Below are positions 15,131-24,908 of a DNA stretch of 64,000 nt, piece by piece. Every line of letters begins with the position of its first letter. Position 1 is the first letter of the stretch. The notes below the pieces were generated by a model. That model worked only from the letters and a program-made list of their open reading frames with translations. It did no database searches and was not told the DNA's origin. The stretch lies in contig NZ_CP106841.1 of the NCBI RefSeq assembly GCF_027557445.1, positions 1,412,001-1,476,000 on the forward strand. Direction: 5' to 3'. Origin of the DNA: Paenalcaligenes faecalis. GTDB lineage: Bacteria > Pseudomonadota > Gammaproteobacteria > Burkholderiales > Burkholderiaceae_B. The translations under genes were made by a program, and so were the position numbers.

Positions 15131-17724
15131 AAAGTAAACTGATGATCAGCAGCGGAGACATAAATTTCCGCAGCTAGATCATCATTTAACGTAGCGGTCA
15201 ATAAATACTGACTCAAGACCGGCAAAATATGCTGATTTATCACGGCCTCAATCATACGTCCGCCCGACTCTTCATAAGCACAACGCTGTAGCAACAAAGC
15301 CAAGCCAACATCCTCTAAGAACAAGCGGGTTGCGTAATTTGCCTCGACTCGATGTGCCAAACGCTGCCAATGAAGCTGAGCAATCCGCCCTAACCGGTTT
15401 TGATCTAAGGGATAATAAGGAATAACAGCCATCCGCCCTAACAAAGCAGGAGGAAAAACCTGCAACAAAGCAGGACGTAACTGATCTGCTAAGGCTTCCA
15501 CCGCTATCTCTGGGTTTTTCGTATAGTGATGGGTGATTTCGTCTGTACCTACATTCGAGGTCAATAAAATCACCGTATTACGAAAATCCACACGGCGCCC
15601 CTCTCCGTCTTCCATCCATCCTTTATCAAACACCTGAAAAAATAACTCGTGTACGTCTGGATGCGCTTTTTCTATTTCATCTAATAGCACAACGCTATAG
15701 GGTTTTCTGCGTACAGCCTCTGTCAGACGGCCTCCCTCACCATAGCCCACATAACCTGGGGGCGCCCCTTTCAATCCGGACACGGTATGGGCTTCTTGGA
15801 ACTCACTCATGTTAATTGTGATCACATTATGCTCACCGCCATACAAACTATCGGCAAGCGCTAAGGCTGTTTCCGTTTTTCCAACGCCGCTTGGCCCACA
15901 CAGCATGAACACCCCAATGGGCTTATTAGGATCTAAAACACGTGCTCTGGCACTTTGAATTCGTTGAGCTATTTGCGTTAAAGCATGATCTTGACCAATT
16001 ACTCGCTGCCCCAAATGATTAGACAACTGCAATACATGATCTAACTCATCTTTCAACATTCTCCCAACAGGGATACCAGTCCAATCAGCTACTACCGATG
16101 CAACCGCTGCCGCATCCACAACAGAGAACAATAACGGCTGCTCGTTTTGCAAAACAAAAAGCTCATCTTGTAAGGCAAAAAGCGTATTTTGCAGTGCGGG
16201 AGCCGCCTCCTCATCGTGGGAATGACATAACTGCTGTTGTGTTGCAACAATCTTATGGATTAGTGCATGCTCTTGTTGCCAGCGCGTTTCCCATACAAGA
16301 CGCTCACTATCTACCTCAGACAAACGCTGACGCAGATCCATAAGACGCTGCTCACTTCCTAGCCCTAAACGCCATTCTTTTTCAGCTAAATGCAGCTCCA
16401 CTTGCAACTGTTGTCGCTTACGCTCTACTTGCTCTAATGGAGCTGGTTTAGCATGCTGACTAATAGCAACTCGTGCCGCCGCTGTATCGAGCAAAGCCAC
16501 GGCTTTATCAGGTAACTGACGTGCAGGTATATACCGTTGCGAGAGCTGAACAGCACTTTGTATGGCTTCATCTAGAATCAATACTCCATGATGATCCCGT
16601 AATTGCTCAGCGACTCCTCGCAGCATCATTTGTGCTTTTTCTGCACTGGGCTCATCAATTTGTACGAGCTGGAATCGTCTGGTTAAGGCTGGGTCTTTTT
16701 CTATATGTTTTTTATATTCAGACCAGGTCGTGGCGCCAATCGTGCGCAACTGCCCTCTCGCTAATGCCGGTTTTAATAAATTGGCAGCATCTCCGGTTCC
16801 CTCCGTACCCCCTGCCCCGATAAGGGTATGAATCTCATCAATAAATAAAATAATAGGGACGGGACTTTTTTGAACCTCATCAATTAACTGAACTAAGCGC
16901 TTTTCAAACTCCCCTTTTACACTAGCACCAGCCTGTAGCAAGCCTATATCCAATAAATGCAGCTCCACCTGCTGCAATACAGGAGGCACATCCCCAGAAG
17001 CCAACCGTTGCGCTAAACCTTCGACCACGGCTGTTTTTCCTACTCCAGCCTCGCCTGTCAAAAGGGGATTATTTTGCCGCCTACGTAATAACACATCAAT
17101 TAATTGACGAATCTCATCGTCTCGACCAATCACGAGGTCTAGCTCTCCCGCTTTTGCTTTTTGAGTTAAATTTTGGCCATACGCGGCTAATGCACTCTGA
17201 GGCTGTCCCGAGAGAGAAGGCAGCGCAGTGGGGTTTGAGGCTGTATTTTCTAAAGAACCTTCTGTGAGGCGTGCAAAATCACTAACAACGGCCTCCAAAT
17301 GAATGCGTTTAAACTGAGACGAGATGCCATACAACACCGAGCGTAAACTCGCATCAGTGAGAACGGCGATCAGTACATGCCCACTGCGTATTTGCGTCGC
17401 ATTCATTTTCAATGAGCCATATACCCAGGCCCCTTGAGCCGCTGCATCAATATGGCTCGACAAGTCAGAAATAGCACTCGCCCCCTTGGGCAAGCGGTCC
17501 AAAGACATGACTATGTCAGCTTGTAACACCTCATTATCTAATCCCATTTTTTCTGCAATCAGTGACCAGTCACTGTTTGAGCTATGCAGTAAATGATAGA
17601 CCCAATGGACAAGCTCCACATAGGCATGGCTACGTAGTTTACAAAAAGCCGTGGCAGCCTCTAAGGCTTGGTAGCTCGTTGGATTGAGCTTAGAAAAAAG
17701 CTCTGCTCTATTTAATTCAGACAT
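15106..17724 (-). CDS. clpV: ClpV (TssH), T6SS sheath-recycling AAA+ ATPase
   Basis: ClpV disassembles contracted TssBC sheaths. The product (872 residues from MSELNRAELFSKLNPTSYQAL) has a Clp-N domain, a first AAA+ module with Walker A GEAGVGKT at 224-231 and IILFIDEIHTLIGAG as Walker B, a coiled middle domain, and a second module with GPSGVGKTETALAL, SVVLLDEIEKAHPDV and a sensor region. The GAPPGYVGYGEGG pore-loop segment is intact. I chose the ATG five codons inside the longest frame because the family N-terminus begins there. It is the last gene of the vgrG-to-clpV block, and its 3' end overlaps the FHA gene. Confidence 0.96.
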   Translation of the reverse strand: MSELNRAELFSKLNPTSYQALEAATAFCKLRSHAYVELVHWVYHLLHSSNSDWSLIAEKMGLDNEVLQADIVMSLDRLPKGASAISDLSSHIDAAAQGAWVYGSLKMNATQIRSGHVLIAVLTDASLRSVLYGISSQFKRIHLEAVVSDFARLTEGSLENTASNPTALPSLSGQPQSALAAYGQNLTQKAKAGELDLVIGRDDEIRQLIDVLLRRRQNNPLLTGEAGVGKTAVVEGLAQRLASGDVPPVLQQVELHLLDIGLLQAGASVKGEFEKRLVQLIDEVQKSPVPIILFIDEIHTLIGAGGTEGTGDAANLLKPALARGQLRTIGATTWSEYKKHIEKDPALTRRFQLVQIDEPSAEKAQMMLRGVAEQLRDHHGVLILDEAIQSAVQLSQRYIPARQLPDKAVALLDTAAARVAISQHAKPAPLEQVERKRQQLQVELHLAEKEWRLGLGSEQRLMDLRQRLSEVDSERLVWETRWQQEHALIHKIVATQQQLCHSHDEEAAPALQNTLFALQDELFVLQNEQPLLFSVVDAAAVASVVADWTGIPVGRMLKDELDHVLQLSNHLGQRVIGQDHALTQIAQRIQSARARVLDPNKPIGVFMLCGPSGVGKTETALALADSLYGGEHNVITINMSEFQEAHTVSGLKGAPPGYVGYGEGGRLTEAVRRKPYSVVLLDEIEKAHPDVHELFFQVFDKGWMEDGEGRRVDFRNTVILLTSNVGTDEITHHYTKNPEIAVEALADQLRPALLQVFPPALLGRMAVIPYYPLDQNRLGRIAQLHWQRLAHRVEANYATRLFLEDVGLALLLQRCAYEESGGRMIEAVINQHILPVLSQYLLTATLNDDLAAEIYVSAADHQFTFHFSKDNS

Positions 17725-17746
17725 AATGATCACAAACAAAAATTCA

Positions 17747-18136
17747 TCAAGGAGCCAACACTAATACCTTGGGCTGACTAGGAACTACACGCATCCCTAT
17801 CGTGTTAATCGCATTTTGCGTATTAATCGACGTTAAACGAGTGGTAGGGGCAAAACGATTCAAACACGTAAATGAGCCAGTCCGAGGAAAAGAAGGCCCC
17901 ATCACAGTATGTGATATGACGCCAGTCGCAATACCTGGGTTGTCTCCATTCGTAATCGGTGTGATTGTCATTAAGTTATGAACCGGCGCAAAACAATGCA
18001 AAATATTGAAGCAAACCGGAATAGCTGTTGGCCCTAAAGCGATATCAGGATAAGGAATAGGGACTAGCGCGGGAGGGGTCAAACACACATCAGGAAAACC
18101 AATATCCAAACCCATCATTTGTGTATTGCTAAACAT
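17747..18136 (-). CDS. DUF4150 PAAR-like T6SS tip protein
   Basis: A 129-residue protein rich in Pro, Ile, Val and Cys, with a DVCLTPPALVPIPYPDIA segment near the start and TNGDNPGIATGVISHTVMGP in the middle. These are the hallmarks of DUF4150, a PAAR-like family that caps the VgrG spike. A strong AAGGAG precedes the ATG. It follows the DUF2169 and pentapeptide genes, its regular companions, and precedes clpV. Unlike many DUF4150 proteins it carries no C-terminal toxin extension, and no toxin gene adjoins it. Confidence 0.85.
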   Translation of the reverse strand: MFSNTQMMGLDIGFPDVCLTPPALVPIPYPDIALGPTAIPVCFNILHCFAPVHNLMTITPITNGDNPGIATGVISHTVMGPSFPRTGSFTCLNRFAPTTRLTSINTQNAINTIGMRVVPSQPKVLVLAP

Positions 18137-18145
18137 ATTTACTCC

Positions 18146-19204
18146 TTAGTCTCGGTATTGCTGCGTCCATAGCTCAGCCTCAAACAACGCAGGGTCATTA
18201 GCCAGAACATGGGGTTGTTTTTTAATCAGGGGATCATCCGTCATCACGGCATGAAACTTAGTGCGTTGAAACTGAGCCGCCGAAAAGTCCACGCCTAACA
18301 AAATGGCATACGAGAAATCAGCGGCATCTAACTGAGCTTGCTTAAATCGGCTATCCGTCAAATCAGCCCGATGAAATACGGCCTGTAATAACTGGGCAGA
18401 CTGCCAAGAAGCATGTTGCGCCTTGGTTTCGACCCATATGGTACTTTCTAGGTGTGCGTGACTAAAATCAGCATGCGCTAACTGCGTATACGGAAATAAG
18501 GCATATGTGCCTTGTGCGTAACAAAAGGAGCTGTATTGCAAATCACAGCCCTTAAAACTGCACTGCGTGATAGTGGCATAATCCAATTGCATTTGCCTCA
18601 TTGAGCAATCAATAAACTGCGACATGTGTAGATCATGATGACTCAAGTCCAACTCAGTTAATTCACTTTCTAAAAAAACCGTTTTTTCAAATCTGGTTTC
18701 ATTGAAAATCGTGCTTTTCAAATCCACTGCGTAAAAAGTAAATTGATCAAAATGTATGTGCTGAAAAACTGTCTCGAAGAGAGTCGATTTAAACATCACT
18801 GCATGCACCACATCACAGTGCTCAAACTGCGCTGCCGATAGCTTCGACTCTTTAAATGTGACATGTTGCATAACACAGGATTGGTAACGGGTACGCGTCG
18901 CATTACAGCTTTGAAAGATAGACTGAGTGAAGTCGCAATTCAAAAACTCCATCCCGTCTAACGAGGACTCATGCCACACACATTCTTTGATCTCACACTG
19001 CTCTACAGGAGCTAAGTCGTTAAACTGACAATGTAAAAATGTGCTTTCCGATAAACGCGTCTGATGAAATCGGCAATTCTGAAAGATGACATGCTCAAAC
19101 GTCATCGCTGTTAAATCACAGCCTGTTAAATCCAAATCCACCAATGTGCAGTCATTAACAGCACCCCCTACTTGCGCCAAGGCTAATAGTTCGTCTTTAG
19201 TCAT
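18146..19204 (-). CDS. Pentapeptide-repeat protein of the T6SS tip module
   Basis: Most of the 352 residues are pentapeptide repeats of A(D/N)LXX and CXF type (DLTGCDLTAMTFEHVIFQNC, ADFSHAHLESTIWVE, AQLDAADFSYAILLGVDFS), expected to fold as a right-handed quadrilateral beta-helix. No signal peptide or membrane helix is seen. The start is the ATG overlapping the stop of the upstream gene (ATGACTAA), which implies translational coupling. It resembles the repeat half of that upstream protein, so the pair probably arose by duplication or splitting. Its role is unknown; a structural or adaptor function for the DUF4150 tip is inferred from context. Confidence 0.75.
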   Translation of the reverse strand: MTKDELLALAQVGGAVNDCTLVDLDLTGCDLTAMTFEHVIFQNCRFHQTRLSESTFLHCQFNDLAPVEQCEIKECVWHESSLDGMEFLNCDFTQSIFQSCNATRTRYQSCVMQHVTFKESKLSAAQFEHCDVVHAVMFKSTLFETVFQHIHFDQFTFYAVDLKSTIFNETRFEKTVFLESELTELDLSHHDLHMSQFIDCSMRQMQLDYATITQCSFKGCDLQYSSFCYAQGTYALFPYTQLAHADFSHAHLESTIWVETKAQHASWQSAQLLQAVFHRADLTDSRFKQAQLDAADFSYAILLGVDFSAAQFQRTKFHAVMTDDPLIKKQPHVLANDPALFEAELWTQQYRD

Positions 19205-21986
19205 GCTCAACCTCTGCCACACGCTGTGGATAGACATTCGCCTCTTTTAAATAAGCGCCATGTAATATCGTGCTGTCATCCATATGTGCGAGCGCTACCT
19301 CGGCTCTAAACAAGTTCGCCTGAGTAAAATTGGCCCATCGCAGATCAGCCCCTTTGAACTGAGCATCCACTAAATGAGCCTGTGTAAAGTTAGTACGAGT
19401 TAACTGAGTACGAGAAAAGTTCGCATTAGGTGCATCACAACGGACAAACTGCGCATCAGTTAGGTCACACAATGAAAAATCACACATTTCCAAACGACTA
19501 TCTGAGAAATCAATGGCTTGCATTTCCATTTCTCTAAAAAAACATTGATAAAGGGAAGATTGACTAAACCGCACCTTTTCTACCGTTGACTCATAGTGAA
19601 TGGCAGAGTTTTTCAAGTCAGACTCAATAAACAGAACGAGCGTTAACTGGGTGATAAAAAACCCACAGCTATCTAACTCTGTATTTAAAAAATTAGTCTC
19701 TCTGAGGGTGGATTGCTGAAAGGTGACTTTTTTAATCGTTGATTGATTGATCTGGCAATGAGAAAACTCGACCTCATCCATCATGCACAAATGAAATGTC
19801 GTTTTTTCTATGACACACCGATCAAAATGGAGCTGATTAAAAAACATTTCCTCAAAGGTGCTGCGATGAAAATAACTTTCAGATAGATTGAGTTTTTCCA
19901 TCTCAACCTGCTCGAAATGGCAGGATTCAAACACCGTATTTTTCATTGTCGCTAAAGAAAAATTGGTTTTGATAAAGCGACAATCAATAAACCGCGCATT
20001 TTCTAAATTAGCTCTAGCTAAAACCGCCTCATCAAAACAGCAGCCCGTAAAAACACTACGGCTCAGGTCAACCCCTTCTAACCACGACTGACTCAGGTTA
20101 GCCTCTGTCAGAGTCAAATCTGTTAATAATGCGCCTGTTAAATCAATACGTTTTAAACACTGTCCGGCAGCATGTTGCTCAAGCAGTTTTTCACGTAAGG
20201 CTTGGCTTTGCTCCGTACTCAAGGTATCTACGGGCCGCTGAGTCTGCACAGCCAGTAAATACATCTGCCGTTGCAACTCATCTAAACGTTGCATTTGCTG
20301 TATGACCTCAGGCTCCTGCATCCAGGCCATAGCAGGGGCTTGCTGGCTCTGACGAGCATGCTCAGGAATAGAAAATGCTGCAATTTGTTGCTGCATTTCA
20401 TCATCCATCTCATAACCAGGCACAAGTTGGGCTAAAGCATCCACATCAAGGCGGCCCTCCTGCTTCATCGCCTGCTCCATATCCTGAGCCGCTTGGATTT
20501 TCAACAACAGGCTTTGTGGTGGCCCTTTCTCATTAGACTGGCTGCCTGCTTTTTCCATATCAGCGACTACGGTGCTGGGCTTAGCACGTAGCAATTGTTT
20601 TTTTTGTACCTCTGGTATTTTTTGCTCAAGCAATTCTTTATCAAAGCTGGCATCCATTTCTGCCAACATTTTCTCCCGCTCTTGCTCTATGGTGCGCTGA
20701 CTCCAACTTTGATCGGATAAATCCAGCTCGCTATATTGCCTAGGTGGCCCCATGATATCTAGCCTATATTCATCGGGGTTTTTGCCCTGAGCAATCAAAT
20801 GCTCACTTAGTTCAGCATGGATTTGTTGTTGTCGTTGCTGAGCTTTGAGCCATGAGGCCGTTTTAAATACATCCAACCCCTCTATCCCTAATGGGGCATG
20901 CAATATAGCTGGGATCAATTGCTCGTCCGCATCCACATAAATACCACCTAACTGCGGATCAATACGTTTTTCCAATACATCGAAATAATAAGACGTGGCC
21001 AATGGAGATTGCTCTACAGGCTCTAGGGCTGGCATCAAAACGCGAACATCACTGCCATCCTCTGTTGCAATAGGCAAATTACCGTGAAAAATAAGTAATA
21101 CCCGTTCTTGATGTGGTAAGAACCAAGCCGTCGTGGCTCTCATGGCAATTTCCACTTCCTCTAGCTGCTCTTTTTTTTGCTGTTTGGCAAAGCAACGAAC
21201 ACGCCAGTTTGGTATCTGCCCTTGCCAACACGGTTTGTCTGGATGCATATTCCAAAAGGAAAATGCCTCTCCCAGCGGTACCGTTTCATGCTTTTCCCAT
21301 TGCTGATCTACTGGGGCTGCATTAAAAAACAACGGGTTCATATCAGCAAAAAAACCGGGAAACTCATGCTGTCGCCACTGTTCGCTATAACTCCCTATAT
21401 GTTGATATCGCTGTGGCCACAATAAATTAATCGGACTAAAGCCAACAGCGACCCCTTGATCTTTTTTCGCGTGTACCCGCTGACTTAATCCTTCTATGTT
21501 AGCTAAGGGAGTCAGCTCATCCTCAGGAGCCACCCTTGTCCTACCTTTACCCAAGGGATTCAATGCGAAGTCACTCCCCCCGTAGGTATTTGACCAGCAC
21601 AAAGCCATCTGCTCAAAGTCTTGCGGCTCAGAGGCCGTTTGATTATCTAACCAATGCCTATCTCCAAATACCACTAGCTCTTTTTCTAAACCCGCGACCT
21701 GAGCCTTGACCATCACCTGATTTTTTTGGTCTTGGTGTGCTGTATAAGCCTGACCCGCCACTAAAAACTCAGGAACTTGTTTAGGTAACACTGGGTCAAT
21801 CAAGCCTTCGCAATCCATATCGGGTAAACACTCTCGCCATAGCTCTATATCCGATAAGAGCTTGGCTTGTTTACCGGATAAGTCTGCTAAAGCAAAAACA
21901 GTAACGCATAAATGATCTTTAGCATGCCAACGATAGGGTCTGTATAACAAAGACAAGCGAAATGGCTTTACAACTTTAATGGACAT
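19197..21986 (-). CDS. DUF2169 / pentapeptide-repeat fusion protein (T6SS adaptor-like)
   Basis: A 929-residue two-part protein. Residues 1 to about 340 match DUF2169: VVKPFRLSLLYRPYRW, FLVAGQAYTAHQDQKN, VFGDRHWL, ALCWSNTYGGSDFALNPLGKG and a WFLPHQERVLLIFHGNLP strand. After a Gln/Glu-rich helical middle (about 380-590) the last 300 residues are pentapeptide repeats. DUF2169 proteins are found with DUF4150 tips and are considered adaptors for effector loading onto VgrG. The gene follows a small membrane-protein gene after 2 bases and overlaps the next pentapeptide gene. No toxin domain is visible. Confidence 0.85.
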   Translation of the reverse strand: MSIKVVKPFRLSLLYRPYRWHAKDHLCVTVFALADLSGKQAKLLSDIELWRECLPDMDCEGLIDPVLPKQVPEFLVAGQAYTAHQDQKNQVMVKAQVAGLEKELVVFGDRHWLDNQTASEPQDFEQMALCWSNTYGGSDFALNPLGKGRTRVAPEDELTPLANIEGLSQRVHAKKDQGVAVGFSPINLLWPQRYQHIGSYSEQWRQHEFPGFFADMNPLFFNAAPVDQQWEKHETVPLGEAFSFWNMHPDKPCWQGQIPNWRVRCFAKQQKKEQLEEVEIAMRATTAWFLPHQERVLLIFHGNLPIATEDGSDVRVLMPALEPVEQSPLATSYYFDVLEKRIDPQLGGIYVDADEQLIPAILHAPLGIEGLDVFKTASWLKAQQRQQQIHAELSEHLIAQGKNPDEYRLDIMGPPRQYSELDLSDQSWSQRTIEQEREKMLAEMDASFDKELLEQKIPEVQKKQLLRAKPSTVVADMEKAGSQSNEKGPPQSLLLKIQAAQDMEQAMKQEGRLDVDALAQLVPGYEMDDEMQQQIAAFSIPEHARQSQQAPAMAWMQEPEVIQQMQRLDELQRQMYLLAVQTQRPVDTLSTEQSQALREKLLEQHAAGQCLKRIDLTGALLTDLTLTEANLSQSWLEGVDLSRSVFTGCCFDEAVLARANLENARFIDCRFIKTNFSLATMKNTVFESCHFEQVEMEKLNLSESYFHRSTFEEMFFNQLHFDRCVIEKTTFHLCMMDEVEFSHCQINQSTIKKVTFQQSTLRETNFLNTELDSCGFFITQLTLVLFIESDLKNSAIHYESTVEKVRFSQSSLYQCFFREMEMQAIDFSDSRLEMCDFSLCDLTDAQFVRCDAPNANFSRTQLTRTNFTQAHLVDAQFKGADLRWANFTQANLFRAEVALAHMDDSTILHGAYLKEANVYPQRVAEVEHD

Positions 21987-21988
21987 AC

Positions 21989-22435
21989 TTATTTCAGTAC
22001 AAAAATAGACGGATTGTTTTTATCAATCCACGCCCCTTTTCGGGCCCCTTTTTGCAAGCTAGATAGCTCAGTAAAACTGGCTACATGCTTGATTTTTTTA
22101 CGATACGATTGTTTGTTGTATTCGTAATGCACCTCAATCTCTAGAATAGGCATTTCATTTAGATAAGTATTGGTTTGCTTCACAGAGGTTAAAACCACAG
22201 AGACCTGCCCACCTTCACGACTTAAGCGTTTAGCCAAACGCTCATTCTGATAGGCCGGCCCATAAAAACGAGTGTGCGCATGGTAAAAGCCAAAAATCAT
22301 CGCCATACTTATTACAGCAATAATGCCATTTTGCACGCTCAGTCCATCGTGATAAAAACCCATCGCAACGGCAATCAACACACAAAGAATTAAAAAAAGA
22401 AAGATATGCTCAAACAACCAATCCACCATTTTCAT
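21989..22435 (-). CDS. VgrG-linked two-helix membrane protein, copy 1
   Basis: Two hydrophobic helices (about 8-27 and 38-54) are followed by a soluble domain of about 90 residues containing SVKQTNTYLNEMPILEIEVHYEYN and a C-terminal KGAWIDKNNPSIF strand. AGGAG lies 6 bases before the ATG used. The soluble domain is clearly related to the product of 24909-25388 (shared QTN-YLN-MPI-E core, IK-x2-SF-x2-L block, AW-D ending), and both genes directly follow a vgrG. The domain vaguely resembles DUF3592-type beta domains. Function unknown; immunity protein, VgrG chaperone or membrane adaptor are all possible. Confidence 0.7.
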   Translation of the reverse strand: MKMVDWLFEHIFLFLILCVLIAVAMGFYHDGLSVQNGIIAVISMAMIFGFYHAHTRFYGPAYQNERLAKRLSREGGQVSVVLTSVKQTNTYLNEMPILEIEVHYEYNKQSYRKKIKHVASFTELSSLQKGARKGAWIDKNNPSIFVLK

Positions 22436-22445
22436 CACCCTCTCC

Positions 22446-24815
22446 TTATGTCACAGAGGTCAGCGCATTAACTCGCGTATCTAATGCACCTATCTGTTTT
22501 TTCATACCCACCATTTTGGAGTCCATCGCCACCTTCTGCTGTTTCATGGCAATCATGCTTCGCGTAACCACATTGGCTTTGGCTTTCACCATGGCGAACT
22601 CTTTTTTAGTAATCGAGGCTGTCTCGCTTTGCGCCGCTGTTTTAAGCGTTTTCATTGCATTTTTAAACTCAACAAAACCAATATCACTCTTAAAGCCATA
22701 GTGGTTCACCATCGCAGCTAAGTTTGTAATCTTGACGCCACCCACCCAGATCACCTGTAAAAGAGGAGCAAAGCTAAAATCAGTGACGTTATAGGTAGAG
22801 GAACAAGGGCCGTTGTAAATCCGGATTGAATCTGATTTATATTCAACCTCATTTTTACCTGTTACGCGACGTGTGTAATTTCCCTTGTACTCATTGAGGC
22901 TATCACCCTCGACTTTCTTATTTTCAGTGCCTTGAACCGTACTGGTTTTATTCCCTGTCAACTCAAAATGATAGTTTTCTCGGTAATCTTCATGCACATT
23001 GCCCAACGCCACCACATCCACCTTTTGCTCATAACTGTGAATGGCATCGCCTTGCACGTGGGTTGTTAATCGATCCTTATAGAGCTGGGTTGCCATTGAG
23101 CCAACTTGTAGATGCTGCTCTGCCCCCACTGTGCGGTGCTCATTGTTATCAATCTCTGTTCTCAGGTTGTTACCTATGGTCACGAAACTGTCATTTCCTA
23201 CGGTTAACTGCTTCGTGTTGCCCACCGTCACATCATAGTTATTACCGACTGAGTGCTGATGATTCACCCCAACCGTCTGCTCCGTATTCATTTCTACACT
23301 ATGAATAAAGTCACGCTCGGCATGCAGTTGTATTTGTTCACTTCCTGCGGCGTCCTCAAAAATCAAATGATTCGCATTTGCTGCACTACCACCGCCAAAA
23401 GAGCGGCTGACAAATCCCGATTGAGTTGGCGACGGCGAAAAGGCAGGCATTTGCTTATCGTTATACACACGCCCCGTCACCACAGGTCGATCTGGATTAC
23501 CACCTATAAAATCCACAATGACCTCTTGACCGACGCGGGGAGGTACTACAGAACCAAAGCCAGCACCCGCCGAATCGTTTGACACCCGTATCCAACAAGA
23601 CGAGTGTTGATCCTCTACCCCATAACGATCCCAACGAAAATGCACCTTAATACGCTGAAACTCATCGGTGTAAACCTCTGCCCCCGCAGGCCCGGTCACA
23701 ATCGCTGTTTGCGGGCCACTGGTTTTGGGCTTAGGAGTCACCAAAGGTGCTCTATACACGAGCTGAGCATCCTGAGCGATAAAATCAAATCGATACTCGC
23801 CTGGCCCGATTGCATCTGCGCTGTAGTAACCGGCCTCTGTTAGGTAATAACGTACCGAGACAATTAAGTAGTCTTTTAAATCAATGCGTCTAGGACTATC
23901 TATAAGCGTAAATACATAACCGGGCGCCAACGCCCTCGTGTTGGCTTGCCCCTCAATACGACTCGCAGCCGCCTGAGCTTGCTCGACTCGAACACGTACA
24001 TAATGCTCGCCCTGATCTGGATCGGCATACCCTGTTTGCCAATCATAGACCTCTCGATTCGCCTGCTCTACACTATATGGAACACGTCGTTGCTGACGCA
24101 ATGAGGCCGTTGATTTTTTAAAGTCGTAATCATCCACCACGTACTCCACCCCTTGTAACTGCTGATGGGTACGCCACGCGTAAATGGTTTGCTCCTGAGC
24201 CAATGCATTCGCATCACTAGGAAAATAACGGATCAATGGTTGGTGGGGTAAGGGATCATGAGCACTGACCTCATCACATAACACGAGAATGTGCTTATCC
24301 TTAGCATGCTCAAAATAGTAATAAACCCCCTCTTGCTCCATCAGCCTGTGCACAAAGTCCAAATCACTTTCTTCGTACTGCACACAGAACTCATAAGGCT
24401 CATAGGAACCACTTAATCGCTTGTTATAGTCATACTGCGGATAGGAGCCTAAGACCTCATCTAAAATATCAACTACCGTCATATTTTGATAAATCTTACA
24501 ATCCTGATTCCGACCTAAATACCATAACCAAGGCCGCACCTGAGCACGATAACGAGCTAAGCGGCGGCCTCCCAACTCTTGACCAATATAGCTAAAGCTC
24601 ACCACGTCTCCGTTTAAGTAACGGGTGCTGATCTCGTCGACTTGAATTTCAAGGCCTATGCCTTTACCCAATAACTGTGCGGCATCAATAGATGCATTTT
24701 CACTCAACAGCTCTAACTCAAACTCAAAGACACAAGACAAGCCCTCTGTACCAACCAACTGCTTAAAAAGCAAATCAGTACCTAAAGGACTATGAGCAAT
24801 AACTACTCGGTTCAT
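22446..24815 (-). CDS. vgrG: VgrG (TssI) spike protein, copy 1
   Basis: VgrG trimers form the T6SS puncturing spike. The N-terminal gp27-like part has the family blocks FLHRLMEQEGVYYYFEH-like (here DFVHRLMEQEGVYYYFEH), CVQYEESDL and RYRAQVRPWLWYLG; the gp5-like OB part shows QRIKVHFRWDRYG, CWIRVSNDSAGAGFGSVVPPR and VGQEVIVDFIGGNPDRP. A long stretch of short beta-helix repeats (VGNNYDVTVGNTKQLTVGND) follows, then a unique C-terminal region from about residue 640 that ends in a helical GALDTRVNALTSVT tail. The start is the ATG with GGAGA upstream (789 residues). The region before the helical tail is unrelated to VgrG copy 2, and no known toxin motif is recognised. Confidence 0.95.
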   Translation of the reverse strand: MNRVVIAHSPLGTDLLFKQLVGTEGLSCVFEFELELLSENASIDAAQLLGKGIGLEIQVDEISTRYLNGDVVSFSYIGQELGGRRLARYRAQVRPWLWYLGRNQDCKIYQNMTVVDILDEVLGSYPQYDYNKRLSGSYEPYEFCVQYEESDLDFVHRLMEQEGVYYYFEHAKDKHILVLCDEVSAHDPLPHQPLIRYFPSDANALAQEQTIYAWRTHQQLQGVEYVVDDYDFKKSTASLRQQRRVPYSVEQANREVYDWQTGYADPDQGEHYVRVRVEQAQAAASRIEGQANTRALAPGYVFTLIDSPRRIDLKDYLIVSVRYYLTEAGYYSADAIGPGEYRFDFIAQDAQLVYRAPLVTPKPKTSGPQTAIVTGPAGAEVYTDEFQRIKVHFRWDRYGVEDQHSSCWIRVSNDSAGAGFGSVVPPRVGQEVIVDFIGGNPDRPVVTGRVYNDKQMPAFSPSPTQSGFVSRSFGGGSAANANHLIFEDAAGSEQIQLHAERDFIHSVEMNTEQTVGVNHQHSVGNNYDVTVGNTKQLTVGNDSFVTIGNNLRTEIDNNEHRTVGAEQHLQVGSMATQLYKDRLTTHVQGDAIHSYEQKVDVVALGNVHEDYRENYHFELTGNKTSTVQGTENKKVEGDSLNEYKGNYTRRVTGKNEVEYKSDSIRIYNGPCSSTYNVTDFSFAPLLQVIWVGGVKITNLAAMVNHYGFKSDIGFVEFKNAMKTLKTAAQSETASITKKEFAMVKAKANVVTRSMIAMKQQKVAMDSKMVGMKKQIGALDTRVNALTSVT

Positions 24816-24908
24816 GTTGTTCTCCATTTACGTAGATCAAAACATTGTAGAGAGACCGCATGACAATCACGTGAAAGCGACGCAACATGTCAAGTTATTG
24901 CTTTATCT

